Shown here: piece after piece, positions 53,059 to 60,440 of the stretch | Position numbering within the stretch: the stretch's first letter is position 1 | How the letters are laid out: every line of letters begins with the position of its first letter | Assembly: GCF_001652275.1 (NCBI RefSeq) | Contig: NZ_LVZK01000003.1 | Coordinates: forward strand, 62,001 to 126,000 | Length of the DNA: 64,000 nt | Reading direction: 5' to 3' | Source: Peptidiphaga gingivicola | GTDB taxonomy: Bacteria > Actinomycetota > Actinomycetes > Actinomycetales > Actinomycetaceae | Notes under the pieces: model-generated | Told to the model about the DNA's origin: nothing | The model's database searches: none | Seen by the model: only the letters and a program-made list of their open reading frames with translations | Translations under genes and position numbers: made by a program

Positions 53059-53754
53059 ATGAACATGCGAATTCTCCTCCCGCCCTCCGAGGGCAAGACC
53101 GCGCCGTTGCAGGGGCCGACACTCGATCTGCCGTCGCTCGCCTTTCCGGAGCTGACGGACGCGCGCCGCGCAGTGGCCGACAAACTCGTCGCGGCGTCCC
53201 GAAGCAAAAACGCGCTTTCGACGCTCGGCGTCGGCGAACGAGCCTTCGGCGAAGTCCACGCCCAACGCAACCTGTACGACATGCCGTGCGCCCCTGCCAG
53301 GTCCGTCTACACGGGCGTGCTCTATGAAGCGGCGCAGCTGCAGCCGGAAGACGACGTATGGATATTTTCCGCTCTGTTCGGCCTCACCCGAGCCGAGGAC
53401 CTCATCCCCGCCTATCGTCTGAACATGTCGGTCACCCTTCCGCGGCTGGGACGGCTCTCAGCCTTTTGGAAACGAGAGCTGGCCAGCCTGGAGGGCGAGG
53501 ACGACGTATACGTCGACATGCGATCGGCCAGCTACCAGGTGTGGAGCCCTTCGAACAACTGGTGGAAAATTCGCGTGGCCGACGCCACGGGACGAGCGAT
53601 CTCCCATCGGGCCAAACATTACAGGGGCCTGCTGACCCGCGCCCTCCTGGATGCGGACTCTTCCGACGTCGTCGCAGTCGCCGAAGGAATCGGACGCGTG
53701 AGCGTCGAGGACGGGGGAACGCGCTTCAAAATCCTCACCCTCACAGTGGAGTGA
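53059..53754 (+). CDS. yaaA: YaaA family peroxide-stress protein (UPF0246)
   Basis: A 231-residue protein of the YaaA/DUF328 family. E. coli YaaA lowers free iron during peroxide stress and binds DNA. Family motifs are MRILLPPSEGKT, LDLPSLAFPELT, YTGVLYEA, IFSALFGLTRAEDLIPAYRLNM, VDMRSASYQVWSP, and SHRAKHYRGLLTRALL. Two ATGs (53059 and 53065) are possible. The next gene on the plus strand is more than 2 kb away, so it is monocistronic. Confidence 0.9.
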   Translation: MNMRILLPPSEGKTAPLQGPTLDLPSLAFPELTDARRAVADKLVAASRSKNALSTLGVGERAFGEVHAQRNLYDMPCAPARSVYTGVLYEAAQLQPEDDVWIFSALFGLTRAEDLIPAYRLNMSVTLPRLGRLSAFWKRELASLEGEDDVYVDMRSASYQVWSPSNNWWKIRVADATGRAISHRAKHYRGLLTRALLDADSSDVVAVAEGIGRVSVEDGGTRFKILTLTVE

Positions 53755-53877
53755 CATAGCCGGCCTCGCAGGCCCGCCGTCGATCCGCGGGCGCCGCCTA
53801 TGTCAGAGCCCCGCGTGCCCCCGCCGTTTGAACCGGTTCCCCACCCATGAGTGGGCGCTATTGGAGAGGGCCCGCGC

Positions 53878-54609
53878 TTACCGCAGACGCACGATGATGC
53901 AGTCGTAGTCCTCGGACAGATAGACCTCGTCCTCGGGAAGGGCCTTGATCTGCGCCACCTCCACGGGCGAGAGGGAAATCCCCGCGTCGGTCCCTCCGTC
54001 GGGCTGCATTCCGATGACTGCGTAGCCTCCCGTCCTGCGCGACCTCTCGTAGGCGTCTTTGAGGCTCGGGGAAAGCGGAGCGAACAGCTCGTCGCGTTCG
54101 GCTTGGACCCTCTCCCGCTCGGCGAGGATCGAAGCGACGTCGTCTTCGAGCTCAGAACGGCCGCGGAGCACTTCGTCCTTGATGCGCTCGATCTCCGCGG
54201 ACAGCGCGTCAACGGCCGCCTCGGCCTTCTCGACGCCGTCCAATGCCGCGAATTCCGCTTCGGAGGCTTCCTCGAGCATGCCCCGCAAACCGGCGATTTC
54301 GTCCTGCAGCACGAGCAGGTCCCGACTCGTCAGTCCGGCGCCGGAGTTGAGCTTGGCCTCTTTGTCGTCAATCTGACCGCGCAAGGCGGCGCTCGCGCGC
54401 TCGGCCGCCTCCAGCTTCTCGCGGGCGGCCTGCGCGCGCTCCTGCGCGGCTTCCTTGTCACGCGCACGCGCGGCGGAAACGTTGATGAGCGTTCCCAGTT
54501 CTTGCCGGAGAGGATGCTTTTCGTTTTTTCTGTCGAGTTTGGAGATGGTTTTATCGAGTTCGGCGATGTCAAGGAGCTTCAGCTGCTCTTTTGCCGGTGC
54601 CTTTGCCAT
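53878..54609 (-). CDS. CT398-type coiled-coil protein lacking its zinc ribbon
   Basis: A 243-residue protein of the CT398/DUF164 family (Rv2229c-like). A long coiled coil fills residues ~5-190 (LLDIAELDKTISKLDRKNEKHPLRQEL onward, Ala/Glu/Arg-rich heptads). The C-terminal LSPVEVAQIKALPEDEVYLSEDYDCIIVRL aligns with the family zinc ribbon, but three of the four metal cysteines are gone: the C-x2-C before LSP reads TDAG and the second pair is SEDYDC. It cannot bind zinc in the usual way. Its ATG is one base from the NIF3 stop, so it is the second gene of that operon, an arrangement conserved in actinobacteria. Confidence 0.82.
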   Translation of the reverse strand: MAKAPAKEQLKLLDIAELDKTISKLDRKNEKHPLRQELGTLINVSAARARDKEAAQERAQAAREKLEAAERASAALRGQIDDKEAKLNSGAGLTSRDLLVLQDEIAGLRGMLEEASEAEFAALDGVEKAEAAVDALSAEIERIKDEVLRGRSELEDDVASILAERERVQAERDELFAPLSPSLKDAYERSRRTGGYAVIGMQPDGGTDAGISLSPVEVAQIKALPEDEVYLSEDYDCIIVRLR

Positions 54610-54610
54610 A

Positions 54611-55408
54611 TCACTGCCTTACGACGATATTCCAGGGGTCTGTTGGTATTTTCGACACATAGATTTCAGGTGTGCTCGGGCCCAACAATTCGGCGAGGCG
54701 ACGGGCCATCTCCCCGAGCAACGGCCACTCGCTCGCCCAGTGCGTGGCGCACACCAGCGCACAGCCCGAGTTCCACAGGTGGTCCGTGGCAGGGTGGTGC
54801 CTGAGGTCCGCCGTCAAGTAAACGTCGGCCCCGGCTGCATTTGCCTCCTCCAAAAGGGAGTCGCCCGCCCCCGAGCAGAGGGCGACCCTGCGAACCTCCC
54901 GCTCAGGGTCACCTGCGGCCAGAATGCCTGCCGGGACTTTGGGAAGGACTTCGCCGACCTTCGCTGCGAAAGCGGCCAGGGTCACGGCCTCTTCAAGCTC
55001 GCCCACTCCCCCGATTCCTGTCTCTCCGTCGAGCGGCCGCTCGACCCTCACGCCGAGGAGGCCCGCGAGGGCCGACGTCGAGGCGGCGACGTCGGCGTTC
55101 GTGTGCGCCGAAAAGAGGCTGACCCCTTCGCGGACGAGAGCCATCGTCCACCTGCCCTTGCCGGTGGCGCTGGTCACCGCGTGGGTCCCCCGCAGGTACA
55201 AAGGATGGTGGGTGACGAGCAGCTGCGCGCCTCGCTCGATCGCCTCGGCCACGGTCGCCTCACAAGGATCGACGGCGAAACCGACCCGCGTGACGGCCGC
55301 GTCGACGTCGCCGACCGACAGGCCGACGCGATCCCACGACTGCGCGGCGGACGGGGGAAACAACCCGTCCATTGCAGCGACGACGTCGCCCACTTGCAGT
55401 ACTGCCAT
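54611..55408 (-). CDS. NIF3-like dinuclear metal protein (DUF34)
   Basis: A 265-residue member of the NIF3/YbgI family, which forms hexamers with a dinuclear metal site; the reaction is not settled. Motifs are LLVTHHPLYLRG (His pair), VSLFSAHTNADVA (His and Asp), LCSGAGDSLLEEANAAGADVYLTADLRHHPA (C-terminal ligands). ATG 55408 follows AAGGTAAAACAC. It is followed at one base by the CT398-type gene. Both sit between yaaA and a surface protein gene. Confidence 0.9.
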   Translation of the reverse strand: MAVLQVGDVVAAMDGLFPPSAAQSWDRVGLSVGDVDAAVTRVGFAVDPCEATVAEAIERGAQLLVTHHPLYLRGTHAVTSATGKGRWTMALVREGVSLFSAHTNADVAASTSALAGLLGVRVERPLDGETGIGGVGELEEAVTLAAFAAKVGEVLPKVPAGILAAGDPEREVRRVALCSGAGDSLLEEANAAGADVYLTADLRHHPATDHLWNSGCALVCATHWASEWPLLGEMARRLAELLGPSTPEIYVSKIPTDPWNIVVRQ

Positions 55409-55766
55409 GTGTTTTACCTTACAATACCGAAGCGCCGAAAACCACGTCCATTGCCTTCAAATACTCAAAAAACGCTAAGTCATGCCCATGAAAAGTGTGA
55501 AAACCGACGATTGGAGGTATACTCGTGTAGTGCTTTCACGCCAGCACGTCTCCGCATGATCGGAATCAGAACGCAAAGCGGCACACAAGCCCGCCGAGAT
55601 TCTGACAAGACATGCGGGCGAGGGGTTTTGCTGAAAGCGGAATCTCTCGAACGGGGCTGACCGTTTGCCGAGGTCCCGTTCACCACGGATCCCCAAGCCA
55701 ATGCCCGTGGACACTTAAGGGCCCACCCACACATCACGCGTGGGCTGCCGAGAAAGGAATACACAC
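55409..55766. other. Upstream region of the surface protein gene
   Basis: No gene is supported. A TATACT sequence at 55517-55522 could be a -10, giving a ~240-base leader. Two hairpins lie close to the start: CCACGG/CCGTGG (arms at about 55684 and 55705) and GCCCAC/GTGGGC (arms at about 55721 and 55740). The second is followed by AAAGGA and the TTG start. Confidence 0.4.
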
Positions 55767-58064
55767 TTGTTTAGGCGATTGAAAAGACTCACCGCAGTCG
55801 CCGGAATCGGCGCGCTAGCCGTTGCTGGCGCCGCGGTACCGACATATGCCTCCGCACCGGGCTGGTCAGACGGACCGAGCGTCGGCGCCGGATACACAGG
55901 AAACCACGGGGTCATCTTGGGCCCCAACAACCAGAAGTACATGTGCGCGGCGGACGGCGACGGCCTTTCGGCCGCGGCTCCGTCTGTCACGTCGACGGAC
56001 ATGAGCGAAGCCAAGCCCGTGAACTCGCTGAGGGCCGCAACCTTCGTGGGACACTACTACCAGCAGCTCGGCGGAACCCGGGCCTACGGAATCACGGACG
56101 CCACGACCCTTGGAAGGATCGCCTGGGTCGCCTCGAACGCTGAGACGTCCGACGGCGTGCGGGCCGCCGCCTACCAGATCGGCCTCATTCGGGTCGCCGG
56201 GACCTTCGAGCACAGCATCTACCAGCTGCAGGAGCAGGGCAGGCTGTCCGACGGCAACGCGCAGCTCGGCAACGCCGTGCAGATGTCGAAGAACGTCTTC
56301 GCCAGGGCCGTTGAGGAGGCGGGCCCCTACAACGTCGCACCGAAGCTCGAGCTGGCCAAGAGCGGCAGCGAGGGCTCGATCACGAACATCGGCGCGACCG
56401 CCCAGAGCGGCAAGTGGATGTCGGGATACTCCTACACCCTCCAGCTCTCCGGCCCGGCCGTCTTCGAGTCCAACCAGGGCAAGTCGCTGAGCGGAACCAC
56501 GTCTCAGTCCGCCCAGAACGTCAAGATCAAGACCACCGGGGCCGGCGAAGTCTCGGTCAAGCTCGTGGTCAAGGACCTTCCGACCGCCAAGCCTTGGGTC
56601 ACCACCGGCAACGTCACGTCGCACGGCAAGACGGTCCGCGGCCAGAACCTCGTCGTTCTCGGCAAGAAGGCCCCGGTGGAAGGCACGGCGAAAGCCAACA
56701 AGGAGAACACGGAGTTCGCTCCCTCCATCTCCACGCAGGTCAAGGCCAAGAAGGTCGCGAAGGGCTCCGGCCTGGTCGACACGGTGACCGCCAAGGCGGA
56801 CAACTGGGCCAAGATCCCCGGATCGGACAAGTACGTTCCGGTCAAGGCCACGGTCGACGTCTACGGCCCCTTCAACTCCCCCGTCGCTCAGACGAACGAC
56901 GGCAAGGCATTCGCCGGCAAGAAGATCGGCTCTTACGATGTTACGTTCAACGGCCCCGGAACCCTCGACACCGCGGACACGGTGAAGGCGCCCTCCGAAG
57001 GCTTCTACTTCTTCCAGGCGCGCGTCGAGAAGTCGGCCCAGGGCCAGTACAAGGAGTACGTCAAGAACTACACCTCGCCGTTCTTCGAGACCTCTGAGAC
57101 GACAGTCGCCCCGTGGACCCCGTCCATCAAGACGAAGGCCTCCCAGGTCGACTTGGGCGGGGGCAAGGTCGGCGTTCAGGACCTCGTGAACGTCTCCGGC
57201 TTCCCCGAGGACCACGGCTCCTTCCAAGGAGTCGGCGATTGGAAGGCCGATTCCAAGACGATCAGCCACTCGATCTACTTCTTCCCCGAGGGGACCAAGA
57301 TCACCGAGGGCGCCACGAAGAACATGAAGCCGCTCGGCACGGTCGAAACGCCCGCCAAGAACGGCACCTACACCATCGACGCGAACAAGTTCGCCGTCGA
57401 TTGGAACCTCGGCGTGGGTACCTACGTCATCGTCTCCACCTACCAGGGCGATTCCCGTTCGTCGGCGATCAGGACTTCCGAGCTCGACACCAACGAGCAC
57501 GTCAAGCCGACCTTCGGCAAGGTGACGACGGTGGCCAGCACCGAGAACGGCGGAAAGCAGCTCGTCGCGGGCGACAAGATTCGCGACAATGTGAAGCTCG
57601 AAGGATCCTTCCCCTCGGGCGCCTACACCGAAGTCAAGCTCTACTCGTGGGGCAAGGACAAGGCTCCCAAGTGCGAGAGCGCCATCTGGACCTCCAAGCG
57701 CATTGAGCACTCCGACAAGGCCGGCGAGTACAAGACCGACTATTACACCACGGACGCCAACGCCCAGGTGACCTACGGATTCGTCGAGACCACCTACGAC
57801 AAGAACGGAAAGGTTCTGTCGGCCGGCAAGTGCGGCGAGTCCAGCGAAACGCTGACCTCGGTCGTCGAGAAGCCGGGCAAGCCGGGCAAGCCCACCACGC
57901 CTGCCCCCGCGCCCACTCCGACCCCGAAGGCCACGCCCAAGCCCAACAAGCCTGAGCTCGCCAACACCGGCGCCGCCGTCCTCGGACTCGGCGCGGTTGC
58001 GGGCGGACTCCTGCTGGCCGGCGTCGCGGCTGTCGTCGTCCGCCGCCGTCGCAAGGACGCGTGA
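55767..58064 (+). CDS. Sortase-anchored (LANTG) surface protein, possible thioester domain
   Basis: A 765-residue secreted wall protein. The signal peptide (MFRRLKRLTAVAGIGALAVA, cut after AVPTYA) starts at TTG 55767, behind AAAGGA. The N-terminal domain has YMC (Cys60) and, after TLGRIAWVASNAETSDGVRA, the sequence AAYQIGL (Gln137), an arrangement like the Cys and Gln that form the internal thioester in TED adhesins. Beta-rich repeats follow (~200-700), with Cys late in the chain (CESAIW, GKCGES). The tail is a Pro/Lys/Thr spacer, LANTG, membrane span GLGAVAGGLLLAGVAAVVV and RRRRKDA. Likely an adhesin. No sortase gene is in the window. The thioester is inference. Confidence 0.8.
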   Translation: MFRRLKRLTAVAGIGALAVAGAAVPTYASAPGWSDGPSVGAGYTGNHGVILGPNNQKYMCAADGDGLSAAAPSVTSTDMSEAKPVNSLRAATFVGHYYQQLGGTRAYGITDATTLGRIAWVASNAETSDGVRAAAYQIGLIRVAGTFEHSIYQLQEQGRLSDGNAQLGNAVQMSKNVFARAVEEAGPYNVAPKLELAKSGSEGSITNIGATAQSGKWMSGYSYTLQLSGPAVFESNQGKSLSGTTSQSAQNVKIKTTGAGEVSVKLVVKDLPTAKPWVTTGNVTSHGKTVRGQNLVVLGKKAPVEGTAKANKENTEFAPSISTQVKAKKVAKGSGLVDTVTAKADNWAKIPGSDKYVPVKATVDVYGPFNSPVAQTNDGKAFAGKKIGSYDVTFNGPGTLDTADTVKAPSEGFYFFQARVEKSAQGQYKEYVKNYTSPFFETSETTVAPWTPSIKTKASQVDLGGGKVGVQDLVNVSGFPEDHGSFQGVGDWKADSKTISHSIYFFPEGTKITEGATKNMKPLGTVETPAKNGTYTIDANKFAVDWNLGVGTYVIVSTYQGDSRSSAIRTSELDTNEHVKPTFGKVTTVASTENGGKQLVAGDKIRDNVKLEGSFPSGAYTEVKLYSWGKDKAPKCESAIWTSKRIEHSDKAGEYKTDYYTTDANAQVTYGFVETTYDKNGKVLSAGKCGESSETLTSVVEKPGKPGKPTTPAPAPTPTPKATPKPNKPELANTGAAVLGLGAVAGGLLLAGVAAVVVRRRRKDA

Positions 58065-58104
58065 CCCTAACGGTCTGCACCGATAACGGTCTGCTGCCGT
58101 AACC

Positions 58105-58135
58105 GAGGGGCGCTGGCATTGAGCCAGCGCCCCTC
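58105..58135. terminator. Strong hairpin terminator after the surface protein
   Basis: Perfect 13-bp stem GAGGGGCGCTGGC/GCCAGCGCCCCTC, loop ATTGA, then TTCTTTGT. About 40 bases after the stop. Confidence 0.85.
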
Positions 58136-58527
58136 TTCTTTGTCAGACTCTTTCTCAACGGCCCTCCATTGCCCTATTCGCAGCTCTCCATTACCCTTCT
58201 ATTCGCGGCTTTCCATTTGCGTTTTGACTCACCGCTTTTGCGCTCCTTGTGTTCATGACTCTTCCTTCCACCGTTCGTAGCTCGTATTCTTTTCCCATTC
58301 CTGTATTCCCTGCTTTTGTTGATTGAAACTTATCCATTTGTTGTTTAGAACCTATATACCGTTCTATCTTACCCATCGTCCGCATTTTCCATTTCTTCTA
58401 TCATTAAGCAGCATTTTCTCCCTGAAGAATGCAAATCGATCCCACGGAACCTCATCCTGCACGGCGTTATCGCGCAGGGCAAAACGAGGCCGCCAAGCTG
58501 AACCGCTTTCGATGTCGATCGCGACGA
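58136..58527. other. AT-rich gene-free stretch
   Basis: About 390 bases, much richer in A/T (especially runs of T on the plus strand) than anything else in the window. It includes a loosely repeated CTCCATT.CCCT.TTCGC (about 58164 and 58186). Short open frames here have codon use unlike the neighbours and match nothing known. Confidence 0.5.
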
Positions 58528-59276
58528 CTATCGCCTCCGGTAGTAGCCCGAGAACAAGACGTCCGTTCGAGGAACTCCCCATTCTTTGACGACTTTGCGT
58601 GTCTCTTTGGCGAGCGATGCCTCTCCACACAGCCAGGCGCAGGCGAGCGCAAGCTTCCCGCCTCGCCTCAATGCGGCGGCTGCGGCCGCCGCTTCTGCGC
58701 CTTCGGGAACGAAGTGCTCTTTGTAGGAGGCCAGTTCCGATCGGAACGAATCGTGCCCAGGCTCCAGCAGGTCGGGCTCGGCGCCGCTATCCGCACGTGG
58801 GTGGCCGCCAACTCCGCGTCTGTGCACGCTTCGAGAAGCCCTCGCATAGCCGGGGCGGACGTCGAATCGGCCACAAGCAGCTGGATGCCTGCCTTCCGCC
58901 GCCACGTCGACGTCATCGCCCGAATTCCAACCTCGTCGCCCGTTTGCGCATGCAAAGCCCAGGCCGATCCCGGCCCGCTCTCACCGTGCGTGACAACGTC
59001 AAAAGTCAGCATCCCCCGCTCCGCGTCGTGACCGCGAACCGTGCACCAACGCAACTCGGGCCGATCAGCCTTGTCGATCGCGTCCAACTTGGCACGGATG
59101 TTGAGCCCCTTCGCGCCAAGATGTGGAGCGCGCCTTATCTGCGATGCGCGAGAGAAGGCATCTCCAGCAGCGCGAGCCGCCCTTGTATGCGTCGCCCCGT
59201 GCATTGCGAAACGGCTCGCCGCCACAGCGCGCCCGGCCGTCGCCGAATGCGGATGCCGCCCGGCAAAGGCGGTCAC
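58528..59276 (-). pseudogene. Siderophore-interacting protein (ferric-siderophore reductase type), frameshifted
   Basis: FAD-dependent SIP/ViuB family. The first frame (59276 to ~58790) carries RPELRWCTVRGHDAERG, LTFDVVTHGESGPGSAWALH (family: HG..GP.S.WA) and LLVADSTSAPAMRGLLEA. The rest of the family pattern continues in another frame (to 58528): CAWLCGEASLAKETRKVV and VLFSGYYRRR. The switch is near 58780-58795. The span is 749 bases, one short of a whole number of codons, so a single-base deletion explains it. The N-terminal ~55 residues fit the family poorly. GTG 59276 overlaps the upstream stop (GTGA). Confidence 0.75.
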
Positions 59277-59728
59277 TTCCCGCGCGAATGCCCCTCCGAG
59301 TCGCCGCCGGGTTCGAGCTCGTTCTCGCTCGGGTCGAGTTCGTTCTCGCTCGGGTCAAGTGCGTCGTCGCCGAGGTCAAGCACTTCGACGTCGGGGTCGA
59401 AAACGATGTCGACGTCGACCGCGACGTCGTCCTCCGAGCAGGCCCCTCCCCCGTCGGCCTTCGAGCCGGTGCGAGAGGAATCCGCTCGGGAGGCGCCTAC
59501 GCCGACGACGGTCAGCGAACCAAGGCCTTCGACGTACTCCGGCATGCTCTCGCGAAGCTCGACACGCACGAGCGGCTCGCTTCCGCAAGGCGAGTCCGGA
59601 GAGAAAGAAAAGGAGACGACGCTTTCGCCGCAGGACCGGCAGACGGAGCCCAGGGCCAACGTTCCGCGAGAGAGTGCAAGCGGCGGAATGTTGCCGGCGA
59701 AGCGCAATGATTGCACGTTGATGACCAT
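59273..59728 (-). CDS. Hypothetical acidic protein directly after tRNA-Val
   Basis: A 151-residue protein with no family I recognise. The first ~75 residues look folded (VQSLRFAGNIPPLALSRGTL, a C-x2-C pair in SVCRSCGES). The second half is acidic and low complexity, with a perfect internal repeat DPSENELDPSENEL from a 21-bp duplication. Codon use is strongly GC-ending, as in the core genes, which supports it being real. ATG 59728 is only two bases after the tRNA end, so it may depend on processing of a tRNA-mRNA transcript, or the true start may be further in. Its stop overlaps the SIP-like gene start. Confidence 0.55.
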   Translation of the reverse strand: MVINVQSLRFAGNIPPLALSRGTLALGSVCRSCGESVVSFSFSPDSPCGSEPLVRVELRESMPEYVEGLGSLTVVGVGASRADSSRTGSKADGGGACSEDDVAVDVDIVFDPDVEVLDLGDDALDPSENELDPSENELEPGGDSEGHSRGK

Positions 59729-59730
59729 AG

Positions 59731-59803
59731 TGGGCCCGGCCGGACTCGAACCGACGACGCCTGCGGTGTAAACGCAGTGCTCTACCAACTGAGCTACAGG
59801 CCC
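59731..59803 (-). tRNA. tRNA-Val (anticodon TAC)
   Basis: 73 bases on the minus strand. Acceptor GGGCCTG pairs with CGGGCCC (one G-T wobble). The D-arm is AGCTCAGTTGGTAGAGC, the anticodon stem CTGCG/CGCAG with loop TTTACAC (TAC), and the T-arm contains GGTTCGAGTCC. CCA is not encoded. Reads GUA, and probably other GUN codons by wobble. Confidence 0.97.
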
Positions 59804-59844
59804 TCGGCGTTGGACGGCAAGGGCCAACGCCACAAGTGATTACT

Positions 59845-60243
59845 TTAGCGCCTGGCACCGGTCGCCGTCAGGCGGATTCCGATCCAGTCCTTGCTGGCTG
59901 CAACATTCGTGGTGGCCATGAGACCGGCCGTCTCAGCCGCCTCTTCGACGACCGCAGCGGAAACATACCCGGGTTCGCGCGGGCCCGGCACCAAGAGCCA
60001 GCACACAGCCGAGTCAGATTCCAGGTTTGCCTTCATGTCGAGGAAAAGGTCCGCCAGGTCGTCGACGTTGCCGTCGTCGTCGCGCCACCAAGCAATTGCG
60101 CCGTCGGCGATGTCGCCGTAGTCCTCATCGACGAGCTCTTCGCCGGTGGACTGCTCGATCGCGGAGCGCACCTCTTCGGCGACGTCGTCGTCGTATCCGA
60201 ATTCTTGAACAATGCTGCCTTCGTTGAATCCCAAAGAACTCAT
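59845..60243 (-). CDS. DUF3052 protein
   Basis: A 132-residue acidic actinobacterial protein. Family landmarks are MSSLGFNEGSIVQEFGYDDDV, AIAWWRDDDGNVDDLADLFLD, CWLLVPGPREPGYV, and a C-terminal WIGIRLTATG. It resembles Rv2239c, which also lies beside aceE. ATG 60243 is used; TTG/ATG further up would add MGWAIH. No ribosome-binding site is clear. Divergent from aceE. Function is not known with confidence. Confidence 0.87.
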   Translation of the reverse strand: MSSLGFNEGSIVQEFGYDDDVAEEVRSAIEQSTGEELVDEDYGDIADGAIAWWRDDDGNVDDLADLFLDMKANLESDSAVCWLLVPGPREPGYVSAAVVEEAAETAGLMATTNVAASKDWIGIRLTATGARR

Positions 60244-60339
60244 GTGAATAGCCCACCCCATTCCAGCCGATTTGGCAAATGGTGAAGGCTTTCACGACAA
60301 ACGTTTACTTTCGAATCTGCGAAACACACCCAACGCCGC

Positions 60340-60345
60340 TACACT
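60340..60345 (+). promoter_or_regulatory. Candidate aceE -10 element
   Basis: TACACT about 95 bases before GTG 60441; the -35 is weak (CTGCGA). Confidence 0.3.
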
Positions 60346-60440
60346 GGAAGCAACATTGTGGGACCTTCGTCCGCACCTTCGACTCGTCGGTGCGATCCAC
60401 TGCCAACGCGATCCACAAACCAAAACGTAAGGAAGAACAA

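Noticed and set aside
58191-58385. 64-codon open frame in the AT-rich island
   Set aside because: Codon use reflects the AT-rich composition, there is no ribosome-binding site, and no family is recognised.
59731-59833. N-terminal extension of the acidic protein gene through the tRNA
   Set aside because: The extra residues are simply the translated tRNA-Val sequence.
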